A stretch of DNA of 30,244 nucleotides from Rhodobacteraceae bacterium UBA2776 (GCA_002352425.1 DEIK01000033.1:399-30642); one strand, 5' to 3'. Positions 1 to 7,241 are shown, counted from the first letter of the stretch. The notes: generated by a model from the letters alone, not told the origin. Program-made: numbers and translations.

Positions 1-323
1 ACCTTGCTGTCAAACTCATCGACCAAAATCTGGCTCATCTTAATGACGTTCTTGGCCTTTTGCCGAAACAACCCGATGGTTTTTATGTGTTCGGTCACCC
101 CATCCAATCCCAGCGCCAACATCTTCTCCGGCGTATCGGCAACCTTGAACAATTCACGCGTCGCTTTGTTGACCCCAACGTCCGTGGCCTGCGCCGACAG
201 GGCCACCGCCACCACCAGCGTATAGGCATTGGTGTGATCCAGCTCGCCCTTGGGTTCCGGCTCCATATCTTGGAACCGGTGAAACACCTCGACAATCGTG
301 CGATAATCCATCTGTTTTTCCAT
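1..323 (-). CDS. nth: Endonuclease III (DNA glycosylase/AP lyase), 5' part only
   Basis: Base-excision-repair enzyme that removes oxidised pyrimidines and cleaves the abasic site. The reading frame runs leftward from an ATG at 323 and leaves the window without a stop, giving about 107 N-terminal residues. It reads MEKQMDYRTIVEVFHRF and continues with TLVVAVALSAQATDVGVNKA and the HIKTIGLFRQKAKN segment, all typical of the helical N-terminal domain of Nth. The helix-hairpin-helix, the catalytic Lys/Asp and the C-terminal 4Fe-4S cysteines would lie beyond the window. A stop at 342-344 in the same frame limits the start. A second in-frame ATG at 311 is possible, and the Shine-Dalgarno is weak for both. 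The gene diverges from the Hint-domain gene at 481. Confidence 0.93.
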   Translation of the reverse strand, partial: MEKQMDYRTIVEVFHRFQDMEPEPKGELDHTNAYTLVVAVALSAQATDVGVNKATRELFKVADTPEKMLALGLDGVTEHIKTIGLFRQKAKNVIKMSQILVDEFDSK

Positions 324-480
324 GCCATCTGTATCTGGAAATCATACCAAATGAGCAAGCCCCAGAGTTTAGCGCAAAGAAATTATCTCAAATCCGATGT
401 TCATTTCCATCCTCAATTAAGGTGCCTTTGTGACAGCCAATGCCAATGTCCTGCATGGTTAACTGACAACGAGATATTTC

Positions 481-1533
481 ATGGCTTATGGCTATTCGAT
501 GGATGCACTGGTTTACGACGGAGCGACCAATTCATGGTCACTGCGTCCTGACTATGATTTCACCCAACACCGTGTTGAAATCAATATCACGGATGACGAC
601 GGATATCTGGGGGGCGATGCCACCAATGACGAGATCGGCGACGACACCAATCAGACTGGCACCGTAAGCGACATGGATGGCAATCCGATCGCATCAGGCC
701 AAATATACGACGAGCTATTTTACCAAATCCAAAGCCCTACAGGCGACCTGATATATCTGGAGGTTATAGAAGTTGGCGGCGTTGCCGTCGGGTTCCTTGT
801 CACCGCCCCGCTGGATACGGGTGTCAGTTACATCGAAATCGACAGTGGCAACGTTCACACCGATGATTATGACCCAATCACCGGTGATACACGCTTGCTC
901 TATTCCGAATTGGACAGCGTGCCTTGCTTTTGCCAAGGCACCACATTGATGACGGCTGAAGGTGCCCAACCCGTCGACTGGATTCGTCCAGGCGATAAGG
1001 TCATGACCAAAGACCACGGTTTTCAACCCGCCCTCTGGGTTGGGCGCACGACCATCTCTGCCAAAAAATTGGCAACATCACCCGGTTTGTGTCCGATCAG
1101 GATTACGGCTCATAGCATTGACACCCAGACGCCTGCGCAGGATCTACGGCTGTCCCCTGAACACCGCGTTTTACTGAAATCCTACCAGACTGAACTGCTT
1201 TTCGGTACGGATGAGGTGTTTTCCCCGATCAAAGCCGTCGCGAATGAGCGTGATATTGCACCAGACCGACCTCTACACGAAATTTCCTATTATCACATCC
1301 TGTTCCAAAACCACGAAATCGTGCTGGCCGAAGGTCTATGGGTCGAAAGCTTTTTCCCCGGGAAAATGGCGCTCGCGGCCCTGCCCGCCAAACTGCAGGC
1401 CGAAATTCGCGGGCTGTTGGGGGCAAAGGTCGACACAATACAAACAGCACGGCTTTGTTTGAAACCGTGGGAGGTAAACCTGCTGGTGCCACAGGAAACG
1501 AAACAAGCCATGCGCAACTTTTCAGTTGCCTGA
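481..1533 (+). CDS. Hint-domain (hedgehog/intein-type) protein
   Basis: A 350-residue protein in two parts. Residues 1-145 are acidic and Asp/Gly/Thr-rich, with no recognised family. Residues 147-330 form a Hint domain of the bacterial Hint_2 type. The diagnostic features are CFCQGT with the likely nucleophile Cys149, the block VDWIRPGDKVMTKDHG (165-180) with His179, and the LSPEHRVLL block (His228) followed by the AEGLWVESFFPG segment. Proteins of this kind are frequent in marine Rhodobacterales, are often secreted, and have no established function. Hint domains catalyse N-S acyl shifts and autocleavage, so self-processing between Pro148 and Cys149 is plausible but inferred. No signal peptide is visible. 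The gene stands alone; the 136 bases upstream (345-480) hold no other feature I can support. Confidence 0.85.
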   Translation: MAYGYSMDALVYDGATNSWSLRPDYDFTQHRVEINITDDDGYLGGDATNDEIGDDTNQTGTVSDMDGNPIASGQIYDELFYQIQSPTGDLIYLEVIEVGGVAVGFLVTAPLDTGVSYIEIDSGNVHTDDYDPITGDTRLLYSELDSVPCFCQGTTLMTAEGAQPVDWIRPGDKVMTKDHGFQPALWVGRTTISAKKLATSPGLCPIRITAHSIDTQTPAQDLRLSPEHRVLLKSYQTELLFGTDEVFSPIKAVANERDIAPDRPLHEISYYHILFQNHEIVLAEGLWVESFFPGKMALAALPAKLQAEIRGLLGAKVDTIQTARLCLKPWEVNLLVPQETKQAMRNFSVA

Positions 1534-1540
1534 TCCGATC

Positions 1541-1549
1541 AAAGCGCAA
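1541..1549 (+). promoter_or_regulatory. Ada-box-like motif upstream of the AraC/MGMT gene
   Basis: The sequence AAAGCGCAA begins 70 bases before the start codon at 1611. It matches the AAAGCGCA core of the Ada box found before E. coli ada. A partial copy, GCGCAACTTT, occurs at 1512-1521 and again at 1544-1553, 32 bases apart. I see no convincing -35/-10 pair directly downstream, so the promoter link is inference from position and motif identity. Confidence 0.35.
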
Positions 1550-1610
1550 CTTTCGGGTCGCTTAACACGGTCCGCTCGCCTACCTTTGTATCAAGCAAAG
1601 GAACCACAAA

Positions 1611-2450
1611 ATGGCTGAATTGAATGACTCCTACCATTACGGCGTAATTGGTCGCGCGATTGATGTGATCGACGCCGCCGATGGGCGCACCCTGTCGCTC
1701 GAAACAATTGCGAATGAACTGCAAATGAGTCCGGCTCATTTCCAGCGCCTGTTCACCCGTTGGGTCGGCGTGTCGCCCAAACGGTTTCAACAATACCTGA
1801 CCTTGGGCTACGCCAAAACCCTGCTGCATGACCACTTCACCACCCTTGATGTGGCTGACCAAGTCGGCCTATCGGGCAGCAGCCGCTTGCACGATTTGTT
1901 CCTGCGCTGGGAATCCATGAGCCCGGGTGAATTTGCCCGCCGTGGGGCGGGGCTGACCATCCGTTTTGGCTGGTTTGAAACCCCTTTTGGACTGGCGCTG
2001 GCGATGGGCACCGACAAGGGTCTGTGCGGCATGGCCTTTGCCGCCGAAACCGGGGCCGAGGCCACGATGGCAGACATGCGCAGCCGCTGGCCACATGCCA
2101 GCTACATTGAGGACAAAACCGCCCTTGCCCCGTGGATCGACGCGGCCCTAAACCAATCGGGCCACGCCAATTTGCACCTGATCGGTGCCCCCTTCCAGAT
2201 CAAAGTCTGGGAGGCCCTGTTAAGCATCCCGTCGGGCCACGTCACCACCTATTCTGAAATCGCCGCCAGCGTCGGCAGCCCCAAAGCCGCCCGTGCCGTT
2301 GGCACCGCAGTTGGCCGCAACCCCGTCAGTTGGCTGATCCCTTGCCACCGTGCTTTGCGAAAATCCGGCGGCTTGGGGGGGTATCACTGGGGCTTGCCCG
2401 TCAAACGCGCCATGCTGGCATGGGAAGGTGTGCGCTCAAAAAGCGCCTAA
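1611..2450 (+). CDS. ada: AraC-type HTH / methylated-DNA-protein-cysteine methyltransferase fusion
   Basis: A 279-residue suicide repair protein that removes methyl groups from O6-methylguanine and carries its own DNA-binding domain. Residues 1-110 form an AraC-type double helix-turn-helix (SLETIANELQMSPAHFQRLF, then the LDVADQVGLSGSSRLHDLF region). Residues 115-270 are the methyltransferase, with the active-site IPCHRAL motif and acceptor Cys245, preceded by the PFQIKVWEALLSIPSG signature. Compared with E. coli Ada (354 residues) it lacks the N-terminal zinc domain whose Cys38 senses methylphosphotriesters, so the classical switch cannot work in the same way. This shortened architecture is common in alphaproteobacteria. 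The start is supported by AAGGA upstream. It is followed by its own likely terminator. Confidence 0.92.
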   Translation: MAELNDSYHYGVIGRAIDVIDAADGRTLSLETIANELQMSPAHFQRLFTRWVGVSPKRFQQYLTLGYAKTLLHDHFTTLDVADQVGLSGSSRLHDLFLRWESMSPGEFARRGAGLTIRFGWFETPFGLALAMGTDKGLCGMAFAAETGAEATMADMRSRWPHASYIEDKTALAPWIDAALNQSGHANLHLIGAPFQIKVWEALLSIPSGHVTTYSEIAASVGSPKAARAVGTAVGRNPVSWLIPCHRALRKSGGLGGYHWGLPVKRAMLAWEGVRSKSA

Positions 2451-2472
2451 ACCGCCCATTGTGGCGGGTTTT
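2449..2472 (+). terminator. Probable intrinsic terminator after the AraC/MGMT gene
   Basis: An AAACCGCC arm pairs with GGCGGGTTT across a six-base loop with one bulged G, and the 3' arm ends in TTTT. The hairpin overlaps the stop codon at 2448-2450. The stem is short and the T-tract brief, so the call is moderate. Confidence 0.5.
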
Positions 2473-2487
2473 AGCCGATTCTGCTGG

Positions 2488-2517
2488 TTGATATTCGATA
2501 ACAACACCCGATATTGT
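2488..2517 (+). promoter_or_regulatory. Candidate sigma-70 promoter for the OmpA-family lipoprotein
   Basis: TTGATA at 2488-2493 and TATTGT at 2512-2517 are 18 bases apart, about 45 bases before the start codon at 2563. It lies just after the preceding terminator, as expected for a monocistronic gene. Confidence 0.4.
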
Positions 2518-2562
2518 ATAGGTAACCCGTCACAGAACGGCAATTTTAACGAGGCGAATACA

Positions 2563-3219
2563 ATGCAGATGAAAAAACCTATTGCACTCTTGGTTGTGGG
2601 CAGCTTTGCGCTTGCGGGCTGCTTGGAACCCACACCAGAACCCAAAAACGGCAACACCCGCACCCAGAACGGCGCGTTGATCGGGGCCGGTCTTGGGGCC
2701 CTGTTGGGTGCAACCAAAGAGAGCGGCAATGACCGTGTGAAAAACGCAGCCCTTGGCGCGGCCCTTGGCGCGGGCGTTGGTGCCATTATCGGCAACCAAA
2801 TGGACAAACAAGCCGCCGAATTGCGCGGCAGCATGGGTGATGACGTAAAAATCGTTAATACCGGCGACCGGTTGATCGTCACCATGCCACAAGACATCCT
2901 GTTTGATACAGGCAGCGCGGCCGTGCGCGCGGACTTGCGCAGTGATTTACGCACGTTGGCGACCAACCTGAACAACTATCCAAACACCACGGTCGACGTG
3001 TTGGGCCACACGGATAACGTCGGCCCCGCTGACTACAACCAAAACCTGTCGTCCCGACGCGCCAGCGCGGTTGCATCGGTTTTGATGGATTCCGGCGTTC
3101 AACCCTCACGCGTCCGCGCCTTTGGCCGCGGCGAAGACGATCCGGTAGCGACCAATCAAACCGACGCAGGCAAACGGCAAAACCGCCGCGTGGAAATTGT
3201 GATCCGGCCTACGTCGTAA
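2563..3219 (+). CDS. OmpA-family peptidoglycan-binding lipoprotein (YiaD-like)
   Basis: A 218-residue outer-membrane lipoprotein that anchors the envelope to peptidoglycan. Residues 1-19 are a lipoprotein signal ending in the lipobox ALAGC, with Cys20 as the lipidated residue. Residues 38-77 are a glycine-zipper segment of GxxxG repeats. Residues 105-216 are the OmpA C-terminal domain, containing GHTDNVG (Asp151), LSSRRA (Arg166) and the closing KRQNRRVEIVI motif; Asp151 and Arg166 match the residues that bind diaminopimelate in the family. The ATG at 2563 is preferred because GAGG lies eight bases upstream and the signal peptide starts there. An upstream in-frame extension to 2350 would overlap the previous gene and bury the signal peptide. 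A strong terminator follows. Confidence 0.92.
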   Translation: MQMKKPIALLVVGSFALAGCLEPTPEPKNGNTRTQNGALIGAGLGALLGATKESGNDRVKNAALGAALGAGVGAIIGNQMDKQAAELRGSMGDDVKIVNTGDRLIVTMPQDILFDTGSAAVRADLRSDLRTLATNLNNYPNTTVDVLGHTDNVGPADYNQNLSSRRASAVASVLMDSGVQPSRVRAFGRGEDDPVATNQTDAGKRQNRRVEIVIRPTS

Positions 3220-3250
3220 CGCACAGGGTTTGGCACCGCACAACAAAACC

Positions 3251-3280
3251 AAGGCCGGACAACACTGTCCGGCCTTTTTT
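3251..3280 (+). terminator. Strong intrinsic terminator after the lipoprotein gene
   Basis: A perfect 11-base-pair stem (3251-3261 with 3266-3276, arms starting AAGGCCGGAC) encloses an ACAC loop and runs into six T residues. It fits transcription from the lipoprotein gene. Confidence 0.9.
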
Positions 3281-3299
3281 GTTGTCCTTTTGCCCATGC

Positions 3300-3316
3300 G
3301 GTCATATATTTTGACC
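3300..3316 (+). promoter_or_regulatory. Inverted repeat upstream of the GntR/FCD gene (candidate operator)
   Basis: GGTCA (3300-3304) and TGACC (3312-3316) form a dyad with an A/T-only spacer, 28 bases before the start codon at 3345. FadR-type regulators often bind GGT/ACC dyads near their own promoter, so autoregulation is a reasonable inference. Confidence 0.35.
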
Positions 3317-3344
3317 ACGCATTGTGCCGCGCGAAAGGAACACT

Positions 3345-4112
3345 ATGCCCTTCAAACCTGTCCAGTCCGAAAAGCTGTCCCATTCCGTTGTCACCCAAAT
3401 TGAACAACTGATTCTGCGCGGTATCCTGCGCCCTGGCGAACGGCTGCCCTCTGAACGCGTGCTCAGCGAGCAGATGGGCGTCTCGCGCCCCTCTCTGCGC
3501 GAAGCGGTCGCCGACCTTCAAAGCCGCGGGTTGCTCGACAGCCGTGCGGGCGCCGGCCTTTATGTCGCCGAGAGCCTTGGAGCCACATTCCCCGCGTCGC
3601 TAAGCCAATTGTTTGCCGGCCACAACGAGGCAATCTTTGACTATCTGGATTTTCGCAGCGACATGGAAGGGCTGGCAGCCGAACGCGCGGCCCGATTGGG
3701 TTCAGACACAGACCTGCAGGTGATCGACGAAATTTTCAAGAAAATGGAAGCCGCCAGCCAAACCGCGGACCCAACCCATGAGGCCGAACTGGATGCCGAA
3801 TTTCACCTGTCCATTGTTGAGGCCTCACACAATGTCATCATGCTGCACATGATGCGATCGATGTATGATCTGTTGCGAAAAGGCGTGCTGTTCAATCGAC
3901 AGGTGATCTATCAACAACACCACAAACGCAGCGCCCTTTTGGACCAGCACCGCGCGATCAACGACGCGCTTCAGGCCCGCGATGCAACGGCCTGCCGCGC
4001 AGCCGTCAATACCCATATGGCCTTTGTCAAAACCGCCCTGCGGGACCAACAAAAAGCCGACCGGAATGAAGAAGTCGCGCGCCTTCGCCTAAAACATGAG
4101 AAGGCGCGCTAA
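3345..4112 (+). CDS. GntR-family regulator, FadR/FCD subfamily
   Basis: A 255-residue transcription factor. Residues 10-75 form the winged helix (RLPSERVLSEQMGVSRPSLREAV, then the wing with SRAGAGLYV). Residues 95-240 form the helical FCD ligand-binding domain; the histidines in EFHLSIVEASHN, the DQHRAI segment and VNTHM are placed as metal-coordinating residues in that fold. Relatives include PdhR and LldR, which respond to small carboxylates; the ligand here cannot be told from sequence. ATG 3345 has AAAGGAA just upstream and is preferred over a GTG at 3324. The gene converges on ribN with only four bases between the stop codons, and no metabolic gene lies beside it, so its targets may be elsewhere. 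Confidence 0.88.
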   Translation: MPFKPVQSEKLSHSVVTQIEQLILRGILRPGERLPSERVLSEQMGVSRPSLREAVADLQSRGLLDSRAGAGLYVAESLGATFPASLSQLFAGHNEAIFDYLDFRSDMEGLAAERAARLGSDTDLQVIDEIFKKMEAASQTADPTHEAELDAEFHLSIVEASHNVIMLHMMRSMYDLLRKGVLFNRQVIYQQHHKRSALLDQHRAINDALQARDATACRAAVNTHMAFVKTALRDQQKADRNEEVARLRLKHEKAR

Positions 4113-4116
4113 CCCG

Positions 4117-5025
4117 TTATTTTTTCATTTCTGATCTAAGCAAGTAGAGAGACGCCCCAAAAATCAAAAGCGTCCCCAGCCACATAACGCCTTCGGGCGC
4201 GTAGCTATAAACCAAATATCCAAGGATGATATTGACTGGCTGTTTCACATAGTCAAACGGCTGCAAATAGGCCGCATCGGCAACGCTATAGGCCCTCACC
4301 AGAAAATACTGCGCAACGGCAACCAAAATCCCGACAAATATCACCAACCCAATGGCGAATTCTGTGCTGACCACGGCCGCATCGGTTTGGATACCAAAGC
4401 CACCACTAAAGGCCAAAGCGGCGTTGATGGGTGTGAGCAACAACAGCAAATAGAGGGTCAGCGTATCCGAATCCTCGGTCTCGGTCATGTGTTTGGTGAT
4501 CAGCGAATACATCGCCCACATGAAAGAAGCGCCCAGCGGATACAGCAACGCGATGGTGAACTTGTCAGACCAAGGGCTGAGAATGATAATTGCGCCGATA
4601 AAGCCAACAATCAGCGAGACCCAACGCTGCATAGTAACGGTTTCACCCAACACCAACCGCGATCCGATGGTCACGAAAAACGGCGATGTCATGATCAATG
4701 CAATCATTTGCCACAGCGGAACCCCTGATGCAAACCCCAACACCCACAGTTGCACCCCGCCAGCCGCCAAGGCCACGCGCAGGATGTGCAAAGGCAATTG
4801 CGAAGTGGTCAGCGATGAGCGCAAATGTTTGAACACCCACGGCAAGCTGAACAGCAATGCTATAAAGTATTCCCAAAACGCAACTGTCGTGGATTTTAGC
4901 CCGTAAACCCATGTCAGTTGGGTGTTAGCAACATTGATAACCGCAAAAAGCAGTCCGGCAGCGACCATAAAGGCGGCCCCTGTAAATGCAGCACTTTTCG
5001 TGCTGGTCGTGATTGTATGAGTCAT
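4117..5025 (-). CDS. ribN: EamA/DMT-family permease, probable riboflavin importer RibN
   Basis: A 302-residue membrane protein with about ten hydrophobic helices in two EamA repeats. The family fits drug/metabolite transport in general. The specific call rests on the FMN riboswitch directly upstream (5111-5246): DMT proteins controlled by this element have been shown to be riboflavin importers (RibN) in several proteobacteria. It would bring riboflavin across the inner membrane and be shut off when FMN is plentiful. The start at 5025 has AGGA seven bases upstream, and that sequence can be sequestered by pairing in the leader. No other riboflavin gene is adjacent. Without the riboswitch the substrate would be unknown; the transport family is certain, the substrate is inferred. 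Confidence 0.85.
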   Translation of the reverse strand: MTHTITTSTKSAAFTGAAFMVAAGLLFAVINVANTQLTWVYGLKSTTVAFWEYFIALLFSLPWVFKHLRSSLTTSQLPLHILRVALAAGGVQLWVLGFASGVPLWQMIALIMTSPFFVTIGSRLVLGETVTMQRWVSLIVGFIGAIIILSPWSDKFTIALLYPLGASFMWAMYSLITKHMTETEDSDTLTLYLLLLLTPINAALAFSGGFGIQTDAAVVSTEFAIGLVIFVGILVAVAQYFLVRAYSVADAAYLQPFDYVKQPVNIILGYLVYSYAPEGVMWLGTLLIFGASLYLLRSEMKK

Positions 5026-5030
5026 GGCGT

Positions 5031-5074
5031 TGTCCTTTTTCCTAAGCGCACAAGACCCAAGGCAAAACAGGACA
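5031..5074 (-). promoter_or_regulatory. Possible Shine-Dalgarno-sequestering hairpin (riboswitch expression platform)
   Basis: In the ribN mRNA the segment TGTCCTGTTTT (complement of 5064-5074) can pair with AAAAAGGACA (complement of 5031-5040), which contains the ribosome-binding AGGA of ribN. Six consecutive pairs plus four more across one bulge hide the ribosome-binding site. No T-tract terminator lies between the aptamer and the gene, so translational control is the more likely mechanism. Confidence 0.5.
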
Positions 5075-5110
5075 TTTCGGGCACACGCCTACACAGCGCT
5101 TACCCAATCC

Positions 5111-5246
5111 CGCTCTCTTTCATCCGGACTTTAACCGTCGGCTCCGGAATTTAACCGGATCTGCTGACCCCACCTACCGATGGGCGCTCGCGGGCTTTCA
5201 TTTACATGATTACCGCCGGTGGGGAATTACACCCCGCCCTGAGAAC
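5111..5246 (-). ncRNA. FMN riboswitch (RFN element)
   Basis: Read on the minus strand, the region has the hallmark blocks of the RFN aptamer in order: TCTCAGGGCGGGGTG, AATTCCCCACCGGCGGTAAT, an AGCCCGCGAGCGC arm, GGTCAGCAGATCCGGT, GGAGCCGACGGTTAAAGTC, and CGGATGAAAGAGA closing the P1 helix with the 5' end. It binds FMN and lies about 88 bases upstream of ribN in the same direction. Edges are accurate to a few bases. Confidence 0.96.
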
Positions 5247-5324
5247 ATACCACCCATGATTGGGCAGCTTGAATTTGATAGATGAAAAAATATTGGGAGG
5301 CAAGATGTTCGTTTTTAAGTCTTA

Positions 5325-5960
5325 TCATTCGTTCAAGGTCTTTAGCCCAAGAAGGATAGCCGCACCGATCAAAAACCCGCCGCCAATGCGTTCAATCCAC
5401 GCCCGCGCGCCCCCCTTGAACTTTTGCGCGATCCAGCTGGCGCCCGCGCCGTAAGCTGACAGAAATATCCCGTCCAAGATAATGTATGTCGCGGACAGAA
5501 TAAGAAACTGCAGCCCGAACGCATACTCTGGCTGAATGAACTGCGGAAAGAGGGCGGCGAAAAACACAACCGCTTTGGGGTTCGTTGCCGAGGTGACAAA
5601 ACCCTGCAACCAAAGTGCCTTTATCGTAATTGGTGCCGCATCCAGCTTCTGACCGGTCTTATTTGGGTCGACCTTTCGGATCATGCGAATACCAAGCCAG
5701 ATCAGATAGACAACGCCAAACCACTTGATCGCCGATAGCGCGTAGCCTGACGTCGCAATAAGAGCCGCAAGGCCAAAACCGGCGGCGATCATCTGCAACC
5801 CATTCGCCGTCAGATCCCCCGCCGCAGTGGCCAAGGAACGGCGAAACCCGTACGACGCACTGTTGGACAACATTAACAATTGGCTTGGGCCAGGTGTGCT
5901 CATCAATGCTAGAACCGTCGCCACATAAAGCATCCAGATTTCAACCGTCATGTCGCTCAT
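5325..5960 (-). CDS. LysE/RhtB-family amino-acid exporter
   Basis: An inner-membrane protein of 211 residues with about six hydrophobic segments. The N-terminal block STPGPSQLLMLSNSASYGFRRS matches the family signature around PGP. NPKAVVFFAALFPQF is the second conserved block. Members export amino acids such as lysine, arginine, threonine or homoserine lactones; the substrate is not predictable here. ATG 5960 is chosen because AGGA lies five bases upstream. ATGs at 5966 and 5951 are in frame and possible. The gene follows the atpF terminator in the same direction and is probably transcribed on its own. The stretch 5247-5324 downstream, between its stop codon and the riboswitch, holds nothing recognisable. 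Confidence 0.88.
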   Translation of the reverse strand: MSDMTVEIWMLYVATVLALMSTPGPSQLLMLSNSASYGFRRSLATAAGDLTANGLQMIAAGFGLAALIATSGYALSAIKWFGVVYLIWLGIRMIRKVDPNKTGQKLDAAPITIKALWLQGFVTSATNPKAVVFFAALFPQFIQPEYAFGLQFLILSATYIILDGIFLSAYGAGASWIAQKFKGGARAWIERIGGGFLIGAAILLGLKTLNE

Positions 5961-6018
5961 CCCCATCCTGCACTAATCGTATCTTATAACGATCACGCAT
6001 AATTGCCATCCAAAACAC

Positions 6019-6047
6019 CAAAACCCGACCACAGGGGCCGGGTTTTG
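6019..6047 (-). terminator. Terminator of the F0 ATP synthase operon
   Basis: A nine-base-pair stem, CAAAACCCG (6019-6027) with CGGGTTTTG (6039-6047), lies 24 bases beyond the atpF stop codon. On the minus strand it is followed by a T-rich stretch. The position at the end of the operon supports the call. Confidence 0.65.
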
Positions 6048-6070
6048 AATTCGTTCAATCAGCGCGTGAT

Positions 6071-6625
6071 TTAGTGCAGCTTGTCAGCCACATCCTTGAT
6101 TGCGTCTTCAATCAATGCATTGCCACTCGCCGCAGTCATTTTGCTGGCGATCACGTCGTTGGCAGCGGCCACAGCAACCACAATGGCGCTATCGCGAACT
6201 TCTTTGACAGCGGACGCCTGTGCTGAAACGATCTGATCCTCGGCAGCCGCCAAACGGCGCTTGATCGAGTGCTTCAAATCTTCTTTGGCTTCTGCCGCCG
6301 CATTTTGGGCCTCGGCTTTGGCAGCCTCGACAATGCGATCAGCCTGCTCCTGAACTTCTTTTTGCTTGCGCTCATAAGATGCCAGAATGGTCTGCGCTTC
6401 TTCGCGCAACGCCTTGGCTTCGTCCAGATCCGATTTGATGCCCTCGGCACGTTTGTCCAGCATCCCGCCCAACAAGCCAGGCACCTTTAGGTAAGCCAGC
6501 AATGCAAAGAACAGGATAAACCCGATCAAAACCACAAAGTCGGTGTTTAGCATCGAAAAGAACGGGCCAGAAGCGGCGAACGTTGGTGTCGCAACAGATG
6601 CCAGTAGGATTGTAAGTTTTTTCAT
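6071..6625 (-). CDS. atpF: F0F1 ATP synthase subunit b
   Basis: Peripheral-stalk subunit that links the membrane F0 part to F1. It has 184 residues: a short N-terminal hydrophobic stretch (1-18), a membrane helix near 30-46 (FVVLIGFILFFALLAYL), then a long charged helix rich in Ala, Glu and Lys expected to form a coiled coil with b'. The GLLGGMLDKRAEGI motif after the membrane helix is typical of subunit b. It is the last gene of the operon, beginning four bases after the atpX stop codon, with AGGATAGGATC before the start. A terminator follows at 6019-6047. Confidence 0.95.
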   Translation of the reverse strand: MKKLTILLASVATPTFAASGPFFSMLNTDFVVLIGFILFFALLAYLKVPGLLGGMLDKRAEGIKSDLDEAKALREEAQTILASYERKQKEVQEQADRIVEAAKAEAQNAAAEAKEDLKHSIKRRLAAAEDQIVSAQASAVKEVRDSAIVVAVAAANDVIASKMTAASGNALIEDAIKDVADKLH

Positions 6626-6629
6626 GATC

Positions 6630-7163
6630 CTATCCTTTCATCCGGGCGGTGATTGCGGCGGTGACAGTCTTGGCATCCGCCTTAACACCCATCGTCGCAA
6701 TGATCTCTTTTGCTGTATCACCAGCCACCTTTTTCACGCTTGCAACAGCACCCTTGCGGATGGTGGCAATCGCGGCTTCGGCTTCGGCGGACTTGGCAGC
6801 GATCTCAGCGTCGGCTTTGCTAATCGCGATGTCCAGCTTGGTCTGAATTTCTGCTTTTGTTTCTGCCGCAATTTTTTGCGACTCAGCGCGGGCATCGTTC
6901 AGCGCCTTGTTATAGGCGCCTTCCGCTTCCACAGCCTTTTGCTTCAGCTCTTCTGCTGCCGCAAGATCATTTGTTATTGTGCCTTGGCGTTCGGACAATA
7001 CCGAACCGACACGCGGCAGAACCACGCGCGACAAGATAAGGTAGATCACGACCAGCGTGATCAGCAACCAGAATATCTGGTTCGGGAACGTCGCAAAATC
7101 CAGCTGCGGCATACCCGATGCCTCGGCAGCATGACCTGCGGCTTCATGTGTTTCGGATGCCAT
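6630..7163 (-). CDS. atpX: F0F1 ATP synthase subunit b' (second b-type subunit)
   Basis: The second peripheral-stalk subunit found in photosynthetic bacteria and their alphaproteobacterial relatives. It has 177 residues: a short N-terminal extension rich in Ala, Glu and His (1-17), the segment PQLDFATFPNQIFWLLITLVV starting the single membrane helix (about 28-45), LSRVVLPRVGSVLSERQ, and a long coiled-coil body. The pairing with a separate atpF shows that the stalk is a b/b' heterodimer. The start has AGGAGGACGAC directly upstream. A stable hairpin lies between atpE and this gene. The symbol atpX follows Rhodobacter usage; other names are atpF' or atpG. Confidence 0.94.
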   Translation of the reverse strand: MASETHEAAGHAAEASGMPQLDFATFPNQIFWLLITLVVIYLILSRVVLPRVGSVLSERQGTITNDLAAAEELKQKAVEAEGAYNKALNDARAESQKIAAETKAEIQTKLDIAISKADAEIAAKSAEAEAAIATIRKGAVASVKKVAGDTAKEIIATMGVKADAKTVTAAITARMKG

Positions 7164-7191
7164 GTCGTCCTCCTAGGAACCTTTGTTACAT

Positions 7192-7217
7192 CGGTGCGCC
7201 CGCGATGGGACGCACCG
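7192..7217 (-). other. Intercistronic hairpin between atpE and atpX
   Basis: CGGTGCGCCC (7192-7201) pairs with GGG-A-CGCACCG (7207-7217), giving ten base pairs with one bulged A and a five-base loop. There is no T-tract on either side, so it is not a standard terminator. It sits after the c-subunit gene, whose product is needed in many copies, so an mRNA-stabilising or partial-attenuation role is inferred. Confidence 0.6.
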
Positions 7218-7241
7218 ACCGTAAGGATTGGCTCTTAGTTC

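Noticed and set aside
481..1533. An intein, because of the Hint domain
   Set aside because: The Hint domain lies at the C-terminal end with no downstream extein and no homing endonuclease; it fits stand-alone Hint_2 proteins.
6543..7238. Long plus-strand open frame of 231 codons opposite atpF and atpX
   Set aside because: Composition follows the antisense of Ala/Glu/Lys-rich coiled-coil genes; the minus-strand frames match known subunits.
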